From contig JAOIYV010000004.1 in NCBI GenBank assembly GCA_028226735.1, positions 1 to 51,778 of the forward strand: DNA of 51,778 nucleotides, read 5' to 3'. The DNA comes from Candidatus Pelagibacter sp. (lineage in GTDB: Bacteria > Pseudomonadota > Alphaproteobacteria > Pelagibacterales > Pelagibacteraceae). A model generated the notes under the pieces. That model was not told the origin of the DNA. It searched no databases and worked only from the letters and a program-made list of their open reading frames with translations. The position numbers and the translations under genes were made by a program. Of the stretch, positions 7,790 to 17,408 are shown in pieces; position 1 is the stretch's first letter; each line of letters begins with the position of its first letter.

Positions 7790-8842
7790 TTAATTAGTGG
7801 GATTCTTGCCTATTATTTCTTTAAAATTCTTAACACCTTGATTAATTAATATTTCTTTAAGCTCTTTTTTTATTTTCTTTACAATACTAGGTCCCTGAAA
7901 AACCATACCTGTATATAATTGAACAAAACTAGCTCCAGATAAAAATTTTTTATATGCACTTTCTCCTGAGTCTACTCCACCTACACCTATAATTTCAATT
8001 TTACCTTTCAATAATTTATGAAATTTGCTTATTAATTTGTTAGACACCTCCTCCAAAGGTTTTCCTGACAGACCTCCTTTTTGATGTCCTGTTATATCTT
8101 TTAAATTCTCTCTATTAATTGTTGTAGTATTTGAAACAATTATTGCACTCACATTGTGTTTTAATAGTACCTCACTTATTAGTTCAGTTTGTTCATTTGA
8201 AATATCTGGTGAAATTTTTACTACTATAGGTATTTTAGATTTTAGTTTATCTCTTTCTTCTTTAATAGAATTAATTAATTCATCAAATTTAGTTTCATCA
8301 TGAAAATTCCTTAAGTTTTCAGTATTAGGAGAGGAAATGTTAATAGTGATATAGCTTGCAATGTCATGAAAATTTCTAAGTCCAATTAAATAATCGTTTA
8401 AACGATTTTCACTATTTTTATTGGGTCCAATATTGATTCCCAATAAGCCTTTGCTTGGATTAGATCTAATTCTAGCACTAATATTTTCAGCACCTAAATT
8501 GTTAAATCCCAATCTGTTAATAAGTGCTTGATCTTTAACTAAACGAAATATTCTAGGTTTTGGGTTGCCATACTGCTTGAAAGGAGTGACCGTTCCCACT
8601 TCAACAAATCCAAATCCGAGTCTAAACAAAGAATTATAAACTTCAGCATTTTTATCAAAACCAGCAGCGATACCAATTGGGTTATCTATTTTTTTCCCAA
8701 ACAAACTAGATTCAAACATTGGATTATCCTTATTTTCATCAAATAAATTTAGTGCTAAATTTAATTTTAAAGATTTGATTGCTAAATTATGAGCTACTTC
8801 AGGATCAATTTTAAAAATTAAAGGTCTGAATTTTGAAAACAT
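7790..8842 (-). CDS. pyrD: Dihydroorotate dehydrogenase, class 2 (quinone-dependent)
   Basis: The 350-residue length and the N-terminal helix region before the barrel (MFSKFRPLIFKIDPEVAHNL) mark the membrane-associated class 2 enzyme, which passes electrons from dihydroorotate to ubiquinone in pyrimidine synthesis. Visible motifs are EVGTVTPFKQYGNPKPRIFR near 87-106, the substrate-binding NISSPNT, VSNTTT, and the FMN-phosphate segment IIGVGGVDSG followed by GASFVQLYTG. The start overlaps the lysK stop by 1 bp, so the two are probably cotranscribed. Nothing unusual was noted. Confidence 0.95.
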   Translation of the reverse strand: MFSKFRPLIFKIDPEVAHNLAIKSLKLNLALNLFDENKDNPMFESSLFGKKIDNPIGIAAGFDKNAEVYNSLFRLGFGFVEVGTVTPFKQYGNPKPRIFRLVKDQALINRLGFNNLGAENISARIRSNPSKGLLGINIGPNKNSENRLNDYLIGLRNFHDIASYITINISSPNTENLRNFHDETKFDELINSIKEERDKLKSKIPIVVKISPDISNEQTELISEVLLKHNVSAIIVSNTTTINRENLKDITGHQKGGLSGKPLEEVSNKLISKFHKLLKGKIEIIGVGGVDSGESAYKKFLSGASFVQLYTGMVFQGPSIVKKIKKELKEILINQGVKNFKEIIGKNPTN

Positions 8843-10404
8843 TATTTTATTTTTTCTTTTATTAATTTCTTAGTTTCATCAACTCCAAAAAAGCTTATAA
8901 AAAATCCCATTCTTGGACCATTTTCATCTCCAAAAACTACCTCATAAATTAACCTAAACCAATCTCTTAAATTTTCAGAATATCCATTTTCTTTACCTGT
9001 TGAATAAATCAAAGTTTGAATATCCTCAGGCATCATTTGATCATTACATTTATCAAGGGCTTTTATTAAAGCCTCTAGGGCTACTTTTTCGTCTCTATTT
9101 GGCTCTTTGTATTTTTTCTTTAATTTAATTACATCATTAAAATATTTAATCGCGTAGCCAATTAAACTATCAAAAATTGGGTGATCTTTTTCAGAAATAT
9201 TTTTTTTGTACTTTTTTACAAATTTCCAGAGCAACTCTTTACTATCTGCATTACTTGCCTCTACTAAATTTAAAAGCATTGAAAAACTCATAATTATTTC
9301 TTCTTTAGGAATATTTCCATTATGAACATGCCAGGCAGGATTCATTAATAGCTGTAATTCATTTTGAGTCTTTGCTTTTTCAATAAAATCTAAATATTCA
9401 TCTACAGTTTTTGGCACAATTTCTTTATACAATTTTTTTGCTCTTTTAGGGTTTTGGTACATATACAAAGATAAACTTTCGGGAGATGCATATTCTAACC
9501 ATTGATCAATAGTAATTCCATTACCTTTTGATTTTGAAATCTTTTCTCCTTTTTCATCTAAAAAAAGCTCATAAGCAAAGCCAGAAGGGTTTGTTTTTCC
9601 AATTAATTTTACTATTCTTGAAGACAAGATTGCACTTTCAATTAAGTCTTTTCCATACATTTCAAAATCGATATCAAGTGCATACCATCTCATCGCCCAG
9701 TCAACTTTCCATTGAAGTTTGCATTGGCCATCTAAAATACTTCTTTCTAGTTTTTTTCCGTTATTATCAAATATGATTTTAGACTTTTCTTTTATAATTT
9801 CTAAAACAGGGATTTCTAAAACCACACCTGTCTCTGGGCATATAGGTAAGAATGGACTGTAGGTTTTTTGACGTTCTTTACCAAGTGTAGGCAGAATTAT
9901 ATTCATGATTTCTTGATAGTTTTCTAAGATAATTTTTAGTGTAGAATTAAAAATACCACCTTTATAAAGTTCACTAGAGCTTTTAAAGTTATATATAAAA
10001 TTAAATTTATTTAAAAAGTTTTTAAGCATTTCATTATTATGCTCTCCAAAACTATTAAATTTTTTAAATGGATCTGGCACTTTAGTTAATGGTTTGTGAA
10101 GATTTTTATTCAATAATTCCTGATTAGGAACATTTTCTGGAACCTTTCTTAGACCATCCATGTCATCTGAAAACGTAATAATTTCCATTGGTAAATCTGT
10201 AAGTTGCTTTAGTGCATTTACCATCATTGAAGTTCTGGCAACTTCACCAAATGTTCCGATATGCGGTAATCCACTTGGTCCATATCCTGTTTGTAAGATT
10301 ATTTTACCTTTTTTTTCAATGAAAGATTTTCTTTCACGCAACATTTTTTTAGCCTCAACAAAGGGCCAGGCGCTAGTCTTATTTAAATTATCTTTTTCAA
10401 TCAC
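8842..10404 (-). CDS. lysK: Lysyl-tRNA synthetase, class I
   Basis: This 520-residue synthetase has the class I Rossmann motifs: a HIGH variant HIGT at 48-51 and a KMSKS variant KISKS at 288-292. The sequence is of the archaeal-type class I LysRS, which replaces the usual class II enzyme in many alphaproteobacteria. It charges tRNA-Lys. It is divergent from trkH across 89 bp, and its stop overlaps the pyrD start by 1 bp. The class I identity is clear from the motifs; no class II LysRS is present in this window. Confidence 0.94.
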   Translation of the reverse strand: MIEKDNLNKTSAWPFVEAKKMLRERKSFIEKKGKIILQTGYGPSGLPHIGTFGEVARTSMMVNALKQLTDLPMEIITFSDDMDGLRKVPENVPNQELLNKNLHKPLTKVPDPFKKFNSFGEHNNEMLKNFLNKFNFIYNFKSSSELYKGGIFNSTLKIILENYQEIMNIILPTLGKERQKTYSPFLPICPETGVVLEIPVLEIIKEKSKIIFDNNGKKLERSILDGQCKLQWKVDWAMRWYALDIDFEMYGKDLIESAILSSRIVKLIGKTNPSGFAYELFLDEKGEKISKSKGNGITIDQWLEYASPESLSLYMYQNPKRAKKLYKEIVPKTVDEYLDFIEKAKTQNELQLLMNPAWHVHNGNIPKEEIIMSFSMLLNLVEASNADSKELLWKFVKKYKKNISEKDHPIFDSLIGYAIKYFNDVIKLKKKYKEPNRDEKVALEALIKALDKCNDQMMPEDIQTLIYSTGKENGYSENLRDWFRLIYEVVFGDENGPRMGFFISFFGVDETKKLIKEKIK

Positions 10405-10493
10405 TTTTATAATAACAAATATCTAATATATGGTGTTTTTATTAATTCTTATAGAGTTGAAATTTATTTACCATAAAATAATGTTCTTTCAAA

Positions 10494-11939
10494 ATGACTA
10501 ATTATAAAACTGTTTTTTTTACCTTAGGTATTTTGCAAATTATTCTTGGAATATCGATGGTGATTCCAATTTTAACTCAAGTTATATACTCAGAAATAGA
10601 CTCTTCTTTTATTGGTGCGTCTATAATTTCAATAATATTTGGTGTTCTATTTTTCTTATCAAATTTAAATCATGATAAAAAGCTTAATCTACAACAAGCT
10701 TTTTTATTAACTGCACTTTCCTGGTTGAGCATTGCAATATTTGGATCCTTACCATTTATTTTTTCAAGTCTTGAATTATCAATTACAGATTCTTTTTTTG
10801 AAAGTATGTCAGGTATTACTACTACTGGATCAACCATAATATCAAATTTGGAAATTGCTCCAAAATCAATTCTTTTATGGAGGGCTATGCTTCAATGGCT
10901 TGGGGGAATAGGTATAATTGTAATGGCAATAACTTTAATGCCAATAATGAACGTAGGAGGAATGCAACTTTTTAAAATTTCTAGTAATGACTCATCTGAA
11001 AAATTGTTACCAAAATCAAAAGAAATAGCTTTGAGATTAATTTATGTCTATTTAGTTTTGACAACACTTTGCGCATCTACATACAAATTTTTTGGTATGA
11101 GTATCTTTGATAGTATAACGCACTCTATGACTACAATAGCTACTGGGGGGTTTTCGAATTATAATAAATCAATAGGACATTTCAATAGTCTACCAATTGA
11201 AATATCTTCAATGATTTTTATTATATTAGGTAGCTTACCCTTTATAGCTTATATAAAGTTTTTAAATGGTAATAAAAAAATATTTTTTTCAGATGTACAA
11301 ATTAGATCTTTTATTAAGATTATAATATTTTCAGTTATTTTACTTTTTATTTATTTACTTTTTCAAAATAAAGACTTTTCAGAAATTAACTTAAGATCAA
11401 TTTTTTTTAATGTAATATCTATTTTAACTGGTACAGGTTTTGTGACTGGTGAATTTGATGGATGGGGAAATTTTCCTTTAATTTTTTTTTTAGCACTTAT
11501 GTTTATTGGTGGGTGTGCAGGGTCAACAACATGTGGAATTAAAATTTTTAGAATTCAAATTTTATATTTTTTTATAGTAACTCAACTAAAAAAAATTATT
11601 TATCCAAAAGGAATTTTTTTAATTAAGTATGACAAAAATACTGTGGATGATAAATTTATGGCTTCTATTATCTCCTTTATTTTCCTTTATTTGGTTATAT
11701 TTTTCGTGATAACTGCTTTTTTATCACTAAGTGGTCTTGATTTTGTTACTTCAATTTCAGGTGCCGCAACATCAATTTCAAATGTTGGACCTGGTCTAGG
11801 TAGTACAATTGGCCCTAGTGGTAATTTTGCTAGCTTACCAGAGACATCTAAATGGATTCTCTCTATTGGAATGATATTGGGTAGATTAGAGTTATTTGCT
11901 ATACTAGTTTTGTTTCTTCCCTCTTTTTGGAGAAATTAA
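10494..11939 (+). CDS. trkH: TrkH-type potassium uptake membrane subunit
   Basis: This 481-residue membrane protein has the four pseudo-repeated pore loops of the Trk/Ktr/HKT superfamily: TTTGS at 109-113, ATGGF at 216-220, TGTGF at 312-316 and SNVGPG at 429-434. The four filter glycines are all present. It forms the K+ channel-like subunit at the inner membrane, usually gated by the NAD/ATP-binding TrkA, which is not encoded here. The 3' end contains a GGAG that serves as the ribosome-binding site of the next gene, with a 2-bp spacer between the stop and the next ATG. Confidence 0.94.
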   Translation: MTNYKTVFFTLGILQIILGISMVIPILTQVIYSEIDSSFIGASIISIIFGVLFFLSNLNHDKKLNLQQAFLLTALSWLSIAIFGSLPFIFSSLELSITDSFFESMSGITTTGSTIISNLEIAPKSILLWRAMLQWLGGIGIIVMAITLMPIMNVGGMQLFKISSNDSSEKLLPKSKEIALRLIYVYLVLTTLCASTYKFFGMSIFDSITHSMTTIATGGFSNYNKSIGHFNSLPIEISSMIFIILGSLPFIAYIKFLNGNKKIFFSDVQIRSFIKIIIFSVILLFIYLLFQNKDFSEINLRSIFFNVISILTGTGFVTGEFDGWGNFPLIFFLALMFIGGCAGSTTCGIKIFRIQILYFFIVTQLKKIIYPKGIFLIKYDKNTVDDKFMASIISFIFLYLVIFFVITAFLSLSGLDFVTSISGAATSISNVGPGLGSTIGPSGNFASLPETSKWILSIGMILGRLELFAILVLFLPSFWRN

Positions 11940-11941
11940 TT

Positions 11942-13387
11942 ATGATTGAGATTAAAAAGCAAACCCTATCGGAAACTTTTTCTATCTACTTTGATAGAAG
12001 AATGCTTAGAATATTATTATTGGGTGCAATCTCTGGTTTCCCATGGGTGTTAATTGGAAGCAGTTTAAGTTTGTGGCTTAAGGAAGAAGGTTTAAGTAGA
12101 TCAACAATAGGTTGGGCAGGTTTAATATTTGCTGTTTATGCTTTTAACTATTTGTGGGCACCACTTATAGACAGACTCCAAATACCATACTTAACAAAAA
12201 AACTTGGACACAGAAGAGGCTGGATAGTTTTAATGCAAATTGTGATTTTAGTTTGTCTTGTTACTTGGAGCTTTATTAATCCTACCGAAAATCTTGCACT
12301 ATTAATTACAGTTGGTTTAATTATTGCTATAGCTTCTGCAACACAAGATATTACTGTCGATGCCTTAAGGATTGAACAAATAGGTGAAAATGAAAGCAAA
12401 TCAATGGCTGCTGGTGCTGCTATTGCTGTTGTTGGATGGTGGAGTGGATATAAATTAGGTGGTGTAATAGCTTTATTTACAGCAGAATATTTTGAAAATA
12501 TTGGTATTTCTAATTATTGGCAGATGACCTTTTTAATTTTAGGTATTGTCGTTATTTTAATGAATATAGGCTTAATGTTTGTTCATGAACAAAATTCTAC
12601 TGATAGACAACTAAAGCAAGAAGAAACTGATGAGCTTATAAGAAGTAAACTTGGTTCAAAAAATATTTTTTCAACAATAGCAGCTTGGATAAGTGGTACT
12701 TTGGGTGGACCAATAATAAGCTTCTTTAGAAAAAATGGATTCTCTATTGCTGTGGGAATCTTAACTTTTGTTTTTTTATTTAAAATAGGTGAAGCATTCC
12801 TTGGTCGTATGTCTGTAGTTTTTTACAAAGAAATGGGTTTTTCTAAAGGTGATATTGCAATTTATTCAAAAACTTTAGGATGGGTTACAACTGTTATTTT
12901 TACTTTATTGGGTGGGTTGCTTGCTATTAGGTCTGGAACAATAAAAACAATGTTTGTTGCTGGAATACTAATGGCTACTACCAATCTTCTATTTTCTATT
13001 TTAGCCATATCCGAAAAATCTGAATTACTTTTTGCATTTGCAGTGATAGCCGATGATATTGCAGCAGCCTTTGCAACAGTCGCTTTTGTTGCCTTTATTT
13101 CATTGCTCGTAGATAGAACCTATACCGCCACTCAATACGCTCTGCTTGCATCAATTGGTACCGCAGGAAGAACAATAATGGCCTCATCTTCAGGGGCTCT
13201 AGTTGACTCTTTAGAAAATGGAGCAATCATAAATTTAAAATATAAATTTATTAATTTTGGATCAATCTCTATTCCTAGTTTTGAAAACCCCTGGGCAATA
13301 TTTTTTATATTAACAGCACTAATGGTAATACCATCATTAATTTGTTTATGGTTTATTAAAGATAAATTAAAATTACGTGAAAAATAA
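11942..13387 (+). CDS. AmpG-like MFS permease
   Basis: This protein of 481 residues with 12-14 predicted membrane segments resembles AmpG permeases. It has GFPWVLIGSSLSLWLKEEG near the N-terminus, a LGHRRGW loop after the second helix and ATQDITVDALRIE around residue 140, an AmpG hallmark. AmpG imports anhydromuropeptides released by wall turnover. A TTG at 11927 extends the frame into trkH, but the ATG at 11942 has GGAG 9 nt upstream and is the better start. The next gene starts inside this one (GTG at 13377, 11-bp overlap) and encodes an NlpC/P60 peptidase, which fits a murein-recycling role. Other MFS specificities are possible. Confidence 0.85.
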   Translation: MIEIKKQTLSETFSIYFDRRMLRILLLGAISGFPWVLIGSSLSLWLKEEGLSRSTIGWAGLIFAVYAFNYLWAPLIDRLQIPYLTKKLGHRRGWIVLMQIVILVCLVTWSFINPTENLALLITVGLIIAIASATQDITVDALRIEQIGENESKSMAAGAAIAVVGWWSGYKLGGVIALFTAEYFENIGISNYWQMTFLILGIVVILMNIGLMFVHEQNSTDRQLKQEETDELIRSKLGSKNIFSTIAAWISGTLGGPIISFFRKNGFSIAVGILTFVFLFKIGEAFLGRMSVVFYKEMGFSKGDIAIYSKTLGWVTTVIFTLLGGLLAIRSGTIKTMFVAGILMATTNLLFSILAISEKSELLFAFAVIADDIAAAFATVAFVAFISLLVDRTYTATQYALLASIGTAGRTIMASSSGALVDSLENGAIINLKYKFINFGSISIPSFENPWAIFFILTALMVIPSLICLWFIKDKLKLREK

Positions 13388-14120
13388 TTTTTTTTTTATA
13401 AATCAATTTGCAAACATTTATAAGAGTCCTTCAAAATTATCAGAAGTTTCCTCTCAGATTTTATATGGTGAAAAATTTAGAATCTTGTCTAAAAATAAAG
13501 ATTGGATAAAAATAAAAATATCCTTTGATAATTATGTTGGTTACATTCAAAATAAAAATTATATAAAAAATTATAAGCCTACACATAAAGTTTATGTTTT
13601 GAAAACTCTTATTTATAATAAATATGTAATTAAAAAAAACTTTTTACCCTTTGGCTCAAAAATTTCAATAATTAGAAAAAATAAGAATTTTATTGAATTT
13701 GAAAAAAATAAATGGATTAAAAAAAAAGATATCCAAAAAATTAATCATAAAGAATTAAATTTTATAAAAATATTTAGCATATTTCTAAGAACTAAATATG
13801 TGTGGGGTGGAAAAACATATAAGGGGATAGATTGTTCAGCTATATTACAATTATTTTTTTATTATAATAACAAATTTTATCCTAGAGACACAAAAGACCA
13901 AGTAAAATATTCACCAAAAAGTGTTAGAAGAAAAATATTTAGAAAGGGTGATGTTATATTTTGGAAAGGTCATGTTGCTATTTGTATTAATTCTAAAAAA
14001 TTGATACATGCCTATGGCCCTGAAAAAAAGGTTTTAATCATGCCTATAACAAAAACGATTGATAGAATTAAAAAAACAGCTAAGCTTCAAGTAAAAAAAA
14101 TCTCTACTATAAAATATTAA
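13377..14120 (+). CDS. NlpC/P60-family cysteine peptidase with SH3-like N-terminus
   Basis: This is a 247-residue protein with a GTG start overlapping the permease gene by 11 bp. Residues 1-120 form two probable SH3b-like repeats, including IYKSPSKLSEVSSQILYGE. Residues 130-247 form an NlpC/P60 domain with catalytic C153 in KGIDCSAIL, H199 in GHVAI and a third polar residue, probably H211. Such enzymes cleave gamma-D-Glu-meso-DAP peptides in peptidoglycan stems. No signal peptide is seen, so it may act in the cytosol on imported muropeptides, in keeping with the coupled AmpG-like gene. The protein is very Lys/Ile/Asn-rich. It overlaps the convergent tyrA-type gene by 4 bp. Confidence 0.88.
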   Translation: MKNNFFFINQFANIYKSPSKLSEVSSQILYGEKFRILSKNKDWIKIKISFDNYVGYIQNKNYIKNYKPTHKVYVLKTLIYNKYVIKKNFLPFGSKISIIRKNKNFIEFEKNKWIKKKDIQKINHKELNFIKIFSIFLRTKYVWGGKTYKGIDCSAILQLFFYYNNKFYPRDTKDQVKYSPKSVRRKIFRKGDVIFWKGHVAICINSKKLIHAYGPEKKVLIMPITKTIDRIKKTAKLQVKKISTIKY

Positions 14121-15013
14121 TTTCTACCAAAATCTGGCTTATTAATATCTTGTTTTAGTTTAATAATTTTTGATCGTACTTTTTTAGTTTGAATCAGTTT
14201 TTTTAAAATTGATTTATTATTTTTTGAGTTAATATCTTTTTTAAAAGAATTTAAATTTTTAATAAACAAATCAATAGCTATCTCCATGTTCTGTTTATTA
14301 TTAAAGAATATATCTCTCCACATTATTTCATTAGATGCTGCTATTCTTGAAAAATCTCTTAAACCACCAGCACTAAATTTAATTAAATCATATTTTTGTT
14401 TTTGTTCAAAATCTTGTGCAGATTTTACTAAGTTATAGGCTATTAAGTGAGGTAAATGACTTGTCATTGAGAAAATCTTATCGTGCTTTTTGGCTGTCAT
14501 TGATACAACTTTTGAACCAATTTTTTGCCAAAATTTATTTAAGTAAATTAAATGATTTTTTTTTGTTTTTTTCTCTTTTATTAGAATACACCATTTATTT
14601 TCAAATAAGTTCTGTTTTCCATGTTCTGGTCCACTAACTTCTGATCCAGTAATTGGATGACTTGAAATCCATAAAATGTCTTTTTTTAAAAATTTTTTAA
14701 TAATTCTTGAAGATTCTAATTTTGATGAACCAATATCTGTAATTATAGTTTTTGGTGATAAAAATCTATTCATTTTTTGAATAAGATTTTTGTATTCACT
14801 CATTGGTGTGCATAAAATAATTAAATCTGCGTTGATAACACCTTCTTGCAATTTATTAACAACTATTCCAGGAAGTTTTAGTTTTTTTATCTTTAGAATA
14901 TTACTTTTAGATTTTTCATAAATATAAATTTTTTTTGCTATTTTTTTTTTATTTATTCTTCTTAATAAAGAAGATCCTAACAACCCACATCCTAATATTA
15001 AAATATTTTTCAT
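14117..15013 (-). CDS. tyrA: Prephenate/arogenate dehydrogenase family protein
   Basis: This 298-residue protein starts with a Rossmann nucleotide-binding loop (LILGCGLLGSSL at residues 5-16). It contains the TyrA-type segments DIGSSK and SSHPITGSEVSGPEHG, followed by SMTSHLPHLIAYNLV. It would oxidatively decarboxylate prephenate or arogenate for tyrosine synthesis. The upstream aminotransferase gene is only 2 bp away; this pairing of hisC-like and tyrA-like genes is common in alphaproteobacteria, where one aminotransferase serves both histidine and aromatic pathways. NAD versus NADP and prephenate versus arogenate preference cannot be read with confidence. Confidence 0.9.
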   Translation of the reverse strand: MKNILILGCGLLGSSLLRRINKKKIAKKIYIYEKSKSNILKIKKLKLPGIVVNKLQEGVINADLIILCTPMSEYKNLIQKMNRFLSPKTIITDIGSSKLESSRIIKKFLKKDILWISSHPITGSEVSGPEHGKQNLFENKWCILIKEKKTKKNHLIYLNKFWQKIGSKVVSMTAKKHDKIFSMTSHLPHLIAYNLVKSAQDFEQKQKYDLIKFSAGGLRDFSRIAASNEIMWRDIFFNNKQNMEIAIDLFIKNLNSFKKDINSKNNKSILKKLIQTKKVRSKIIKLKQDINKPDFGRN

Positions 15014-15015
15014 TA

Positions 15016-16098
15016 TTAATTAAATATAGTACTAATTGCTTTCATAAATTTATTATTTTCTTTATTAGATCCAATTGTTAATCTTAATTTATTCTTAATA
15101 TTATATCCTTCTCTTGTTGATCTTAAAATAATTTTTTTTAATTGAAGTTTTTTAAATATATAATTAGCAGGAAATTTACATTTATCAAAATTAAGAAATA
15201 AAAAATTTGCTGTTACATCATTTGAATAAATATCATAATTTTCTAAAAACTTTTTAATCTTATTTGCTGCTATCGTATTATGAACTACGGACCTTTTAAT
15301 AAAATTTCTATCTTTTAAAGCTTCTGTTGCTGCAATTTGTGCAATTTGATTAACATTAAAAGGCGGTTTAATTAAATTCATTGCATCAATAATTTTTTTT
15401 GAACCATAACCCCAACCAACTCTCAAAGAAGCTAAACCATAAATTTTAGAAAATGTTCTTATAGTAATTACATTATCTTTATTTCTAAATAAGTTAAGAC
15501 CAGATCTATAATCTTTATTTACCATATATTCAAAATACGCATCATCTAAAACTAATAAAATATTTTCATTTAATTTTTTTCTTAATTCTAATAATTCTTT
15601 TTTATTCAAATATGTTCCTGTTGGATTATTAGGGTTCGCAATGAAAACTAATTTTGTTTTTTTTGTAACTTTTTTAATTATTTCTGATACTGAAACTTTA
15701 AAGTTTTTTTCTTTTGAAAAAATAACTTTAGCGCCAATAATTTTTGCATAAATTCTATACATTAAAAAACTATGCTGTGGAACAATTACTTCATCTGATG
15801 GATTTAGATACAATTGACAAATCATCTGAATTATCTCATCAGAACCAGCCCCACAAATAATCTTATTGAAATCACAATTAAATCTTTTTGAAATTTCTTT
15901 TCTTAAAATTTTAGCTTTACTATCTGGATACTTGGATAAAATAGAATTTTTACTATTTAAAACTTTTTTTACTTTAGTGCTTACACCCAGAGCAGATTCG
16001 TTAGCTGACAGTTTGGTGGCTTTTTTAATTCTGCCTATATTTGATTTACCAGGTTTATAAGCTTCTATTCTAAATGTTTTGAACTTTGGAACTGTCAT
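15016..16098 (-). CDS. hisC: Histidinol-phosphate / aromatic aminotransferase
   Basis: This is a 360-residue fold type I aminotransferase of the HisC family. It has the substrate/PLP segments LSANES at 30-35, ANPNNPTG at 154-161, DDAYFEY at 185-191 and the PLP lysine K218 in TFSKIYGLASLRVGW. It transfers an amino group in histidine synthesis and, given the adjacent tyrA-type gene, probably also acts on prephenate or phenylpyruvate-type keto acids. It is divergent from metX across a 179-bp region that holds the SAM-II riboswitch on the other strand. Confidence 0.9.
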   Translation of the reverse strand: MTVPKFKTFRIEAYKPGKSNIGRIKKATKLSANESALGVSTKVKKVLNSKNSILSKYPDSKAKILRKEISKRFNCDFNKIICGAGSDEIIQMICQLYLNPSDEVIVPQHSFLMYRIYAKIIGAKVIFSKEKNFKVSVSEIIKKVTKKTKLVFIANPNNPTGTYLNKKELLELRKKLNENILLVLDDAYFEYMVNKDYRSGLNLFRNKDNVITIRTFSKIYGLASLRVGWGYGSKKIIDAMNLIKPPFNVNQIAQIAATEALKDRNFIKRSVVHNTIAANKIKKFLENYDIYSNDVTANFLFLNFDKCKFPANYIFKKLQLKKIILRSTREGYNIKNKLRLTIGSNKENNKFMKAISTIFN

Positions 16099-16157
16099 TT
16101 GCTAATCTTATAAATAAAATATTAAATTTTTATACAGAATAAGTAATTTTTTAAAAA

Positions 16158-16186
16158 TTGACATAAGAAATACTATCTAGTACAAA
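16158..16186 (+). promoter_or_regulatory. Predicted promoter for metX riboswitch transcript
   Basis: A consensus -35 box TTGACA (16158-16163) is followed by 17 bp and a weaker -10 TACAAA (16181-16186). This places the transcript start near 16192-16193, exactly at the first base of the riboswitch P1 stem, which supports the assignment. Confidence 0.5.
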
Positions 16187-16190
16187 AAAT

Positions 16191-16243
16191 ATGCGCTGAT
16201 TTAACTGAATTGCGAGCGCTTAAAAAAAACCGCTAAATAAGTT
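16191..16243 (+). ncRNA. SAM-II (SAM-alpha) riboswitch upstream of metX
   Basis: The RNA matches the SAM-II pattern. The 5-bp P1 stem is GCGCT (16193-16197) with AGCGC (16215-16219). The loop begins with the conserved GATTTAAC (16198-16205) and ends in TTGCG. An A-rich linker follows, and then the conserved CGCTAAATAAG (16231-16241), which forms the 3' strand of the pseudoknot with the loop. SAM-II aptamers bind S-adenosylmethionine and are found ahead of methionine genes in alphaproteobacteria and marine metagenomes, often metX or metA. When SAM is plentiful the pseudoknot forms and expression falls. Here the 3' strand ends about 35 nt before the metX ATG. Confidence 0.88.
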
Positions 16244-16277
16244 TTTTTGCCTCACAATTCAAATTTAGCCATTATTT

Positions 16278-17408
16278 ATGAATAAAAATATAAATTTAAA
16301 AAATCTAACAATAAAGAATCCATTAAAACTGGATTGTGGTCAAACCATTAAAGACTATCATCTAGCATATGAAACTTATGGAGTTCTTAATACAAAAAAA
16401 GATAACGCTATTTTAGTATTTCATGCTCTAACTGGAGATCAATTTGTTTCTGGTAAAAATCCACTAACTAAAAAAGATGGTTGGTGGTCTTACGCTGTAG
16501 GTTCTGGCAAAGCAATAGATACTGATAAATATTTTGTTATTTGTGCAAATGTGATTGGAGGATGTATGGGGTCTTTTGGACCAAGCAATACTAATTCTGA
16601 AACTAAAAAAATATATGGAACCAATTTTCCTGTCATCACAATAAACGACATGGTTAATGCTCAGTTTAATCTTTTAGATTTTTTTGAAATTGAAAAATTA
16701 TTTGCTGTTATAGGTGGTTCAATGGGTGGAATGCAAGTTCTTCAATTTGTAAGTAATTTTCCTAACAAAGCAAAGATAGCGATCCCAATTGCATGTACGG
16801 CAAGTCATTCTGCACAAAATATTGCATTAAATGAACTTGGCAGACAATCAATTATGGCTGATGCAAATTGGTTAAATGGAGATTATTCAAATCAAAATAA
16901 AAATCCAGACAAAGGTTTGTCTGTTGCTAGAATGGCTGCACATATAACCTATTTATCAAAAAATGGCTTACAAGAAAAATTTGGAAGAAAGTTGCAAGAG
17001 AGAGATGATTTAAAATTTAGTTTTGATGCAGATTTTCAAATAGAGAGCTACTTAAGGCACCAAGGGTCTGTTTTTGTTGATAGGTTTGATGCTAATAGTT
17101 ATCTCTATATTACCAGAGCTATGGATTATTTTGATTTAATTAAAGAACATGGTGGAAACTTGTCGAAAGCATTTGAAAAAACTAAAACTAAATTTCTTGT
17201 TATATCTTTTACTTCAGATTGGCTTTATCCAACTTCTGAAAATAAAGAAATTGTTATCGCCTTAAATGCTATAGGAGCTGATGTTGGTTTTATCGAAATT
17301 GAGTCAGATAAAGGTCACGACTCATTTCTTCTAGATGTTCCAGAATTTTTAAATACTTTAAAAAACTTTATTAACACATCCTATATGAAATTTCATTATG
17401 AAACCTGA
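16278..17408 (+). CDS. metX: Homoserine O-acetyltransferase
   Basis: This 376-residue alpha/beta-hydrolase-fold acyltransferase has its nucleophile S148 in the elbow GGSMGG, an oxyanion-hole region HALTGDQF near 49-56, a conserved GGCMGS segment near 94-99 and the C-terminal KGHDSFL carrying the catalytic histidine. It acetylates (or succinylates) homoserine for methionine synthesis. An upstream stop at 16266-16268 in the same frame fixes the start at the ATG at 16278. The SAM-II riboswitch in the leader indicates feedback by SAM. Its 3' end overlaps metW by 11 bp. Confidence 0.95.
   Translation: MNKNINLKNLTIKNPLKLDCGQTIKDYHLAYETYGVLNTKKDNAILVFHALTGDQFVSGKNPLTKKDGWWSYAVGSGKAIDTDKYFVICANVIGGCMGSFGPSNTNSETKKIYGTNFPVITINDMVNAQFNLLDFFEIEKLFAVIGGSMGGMQVLQFVSNFPNKAKIAIPIACTASHSAQNIALNELGRQSIMADANWLNGDYSNQNKNPDKGLSVARMAAHITYLSKNGLQEKFGRKLQERDDLKFSFDADFQIESYLRHQGSVFVDRFDANSYLYITRAMDYFDLIKEHGGNLSKAFEKTKTKFLVISFTSDWLYPTSENKEIVIALNAIGADVGFIEIESDKGHDSFLLDVPEFLNTLKNFINTSYMKFHYET

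Noticed and set aside
16278..17408. Reading metX as a general alpha/beta hydrolase
   Set aside because: The GGSMGG elbow, length, metW partner and SAM-II leader all specify homoserine acyltransferase.
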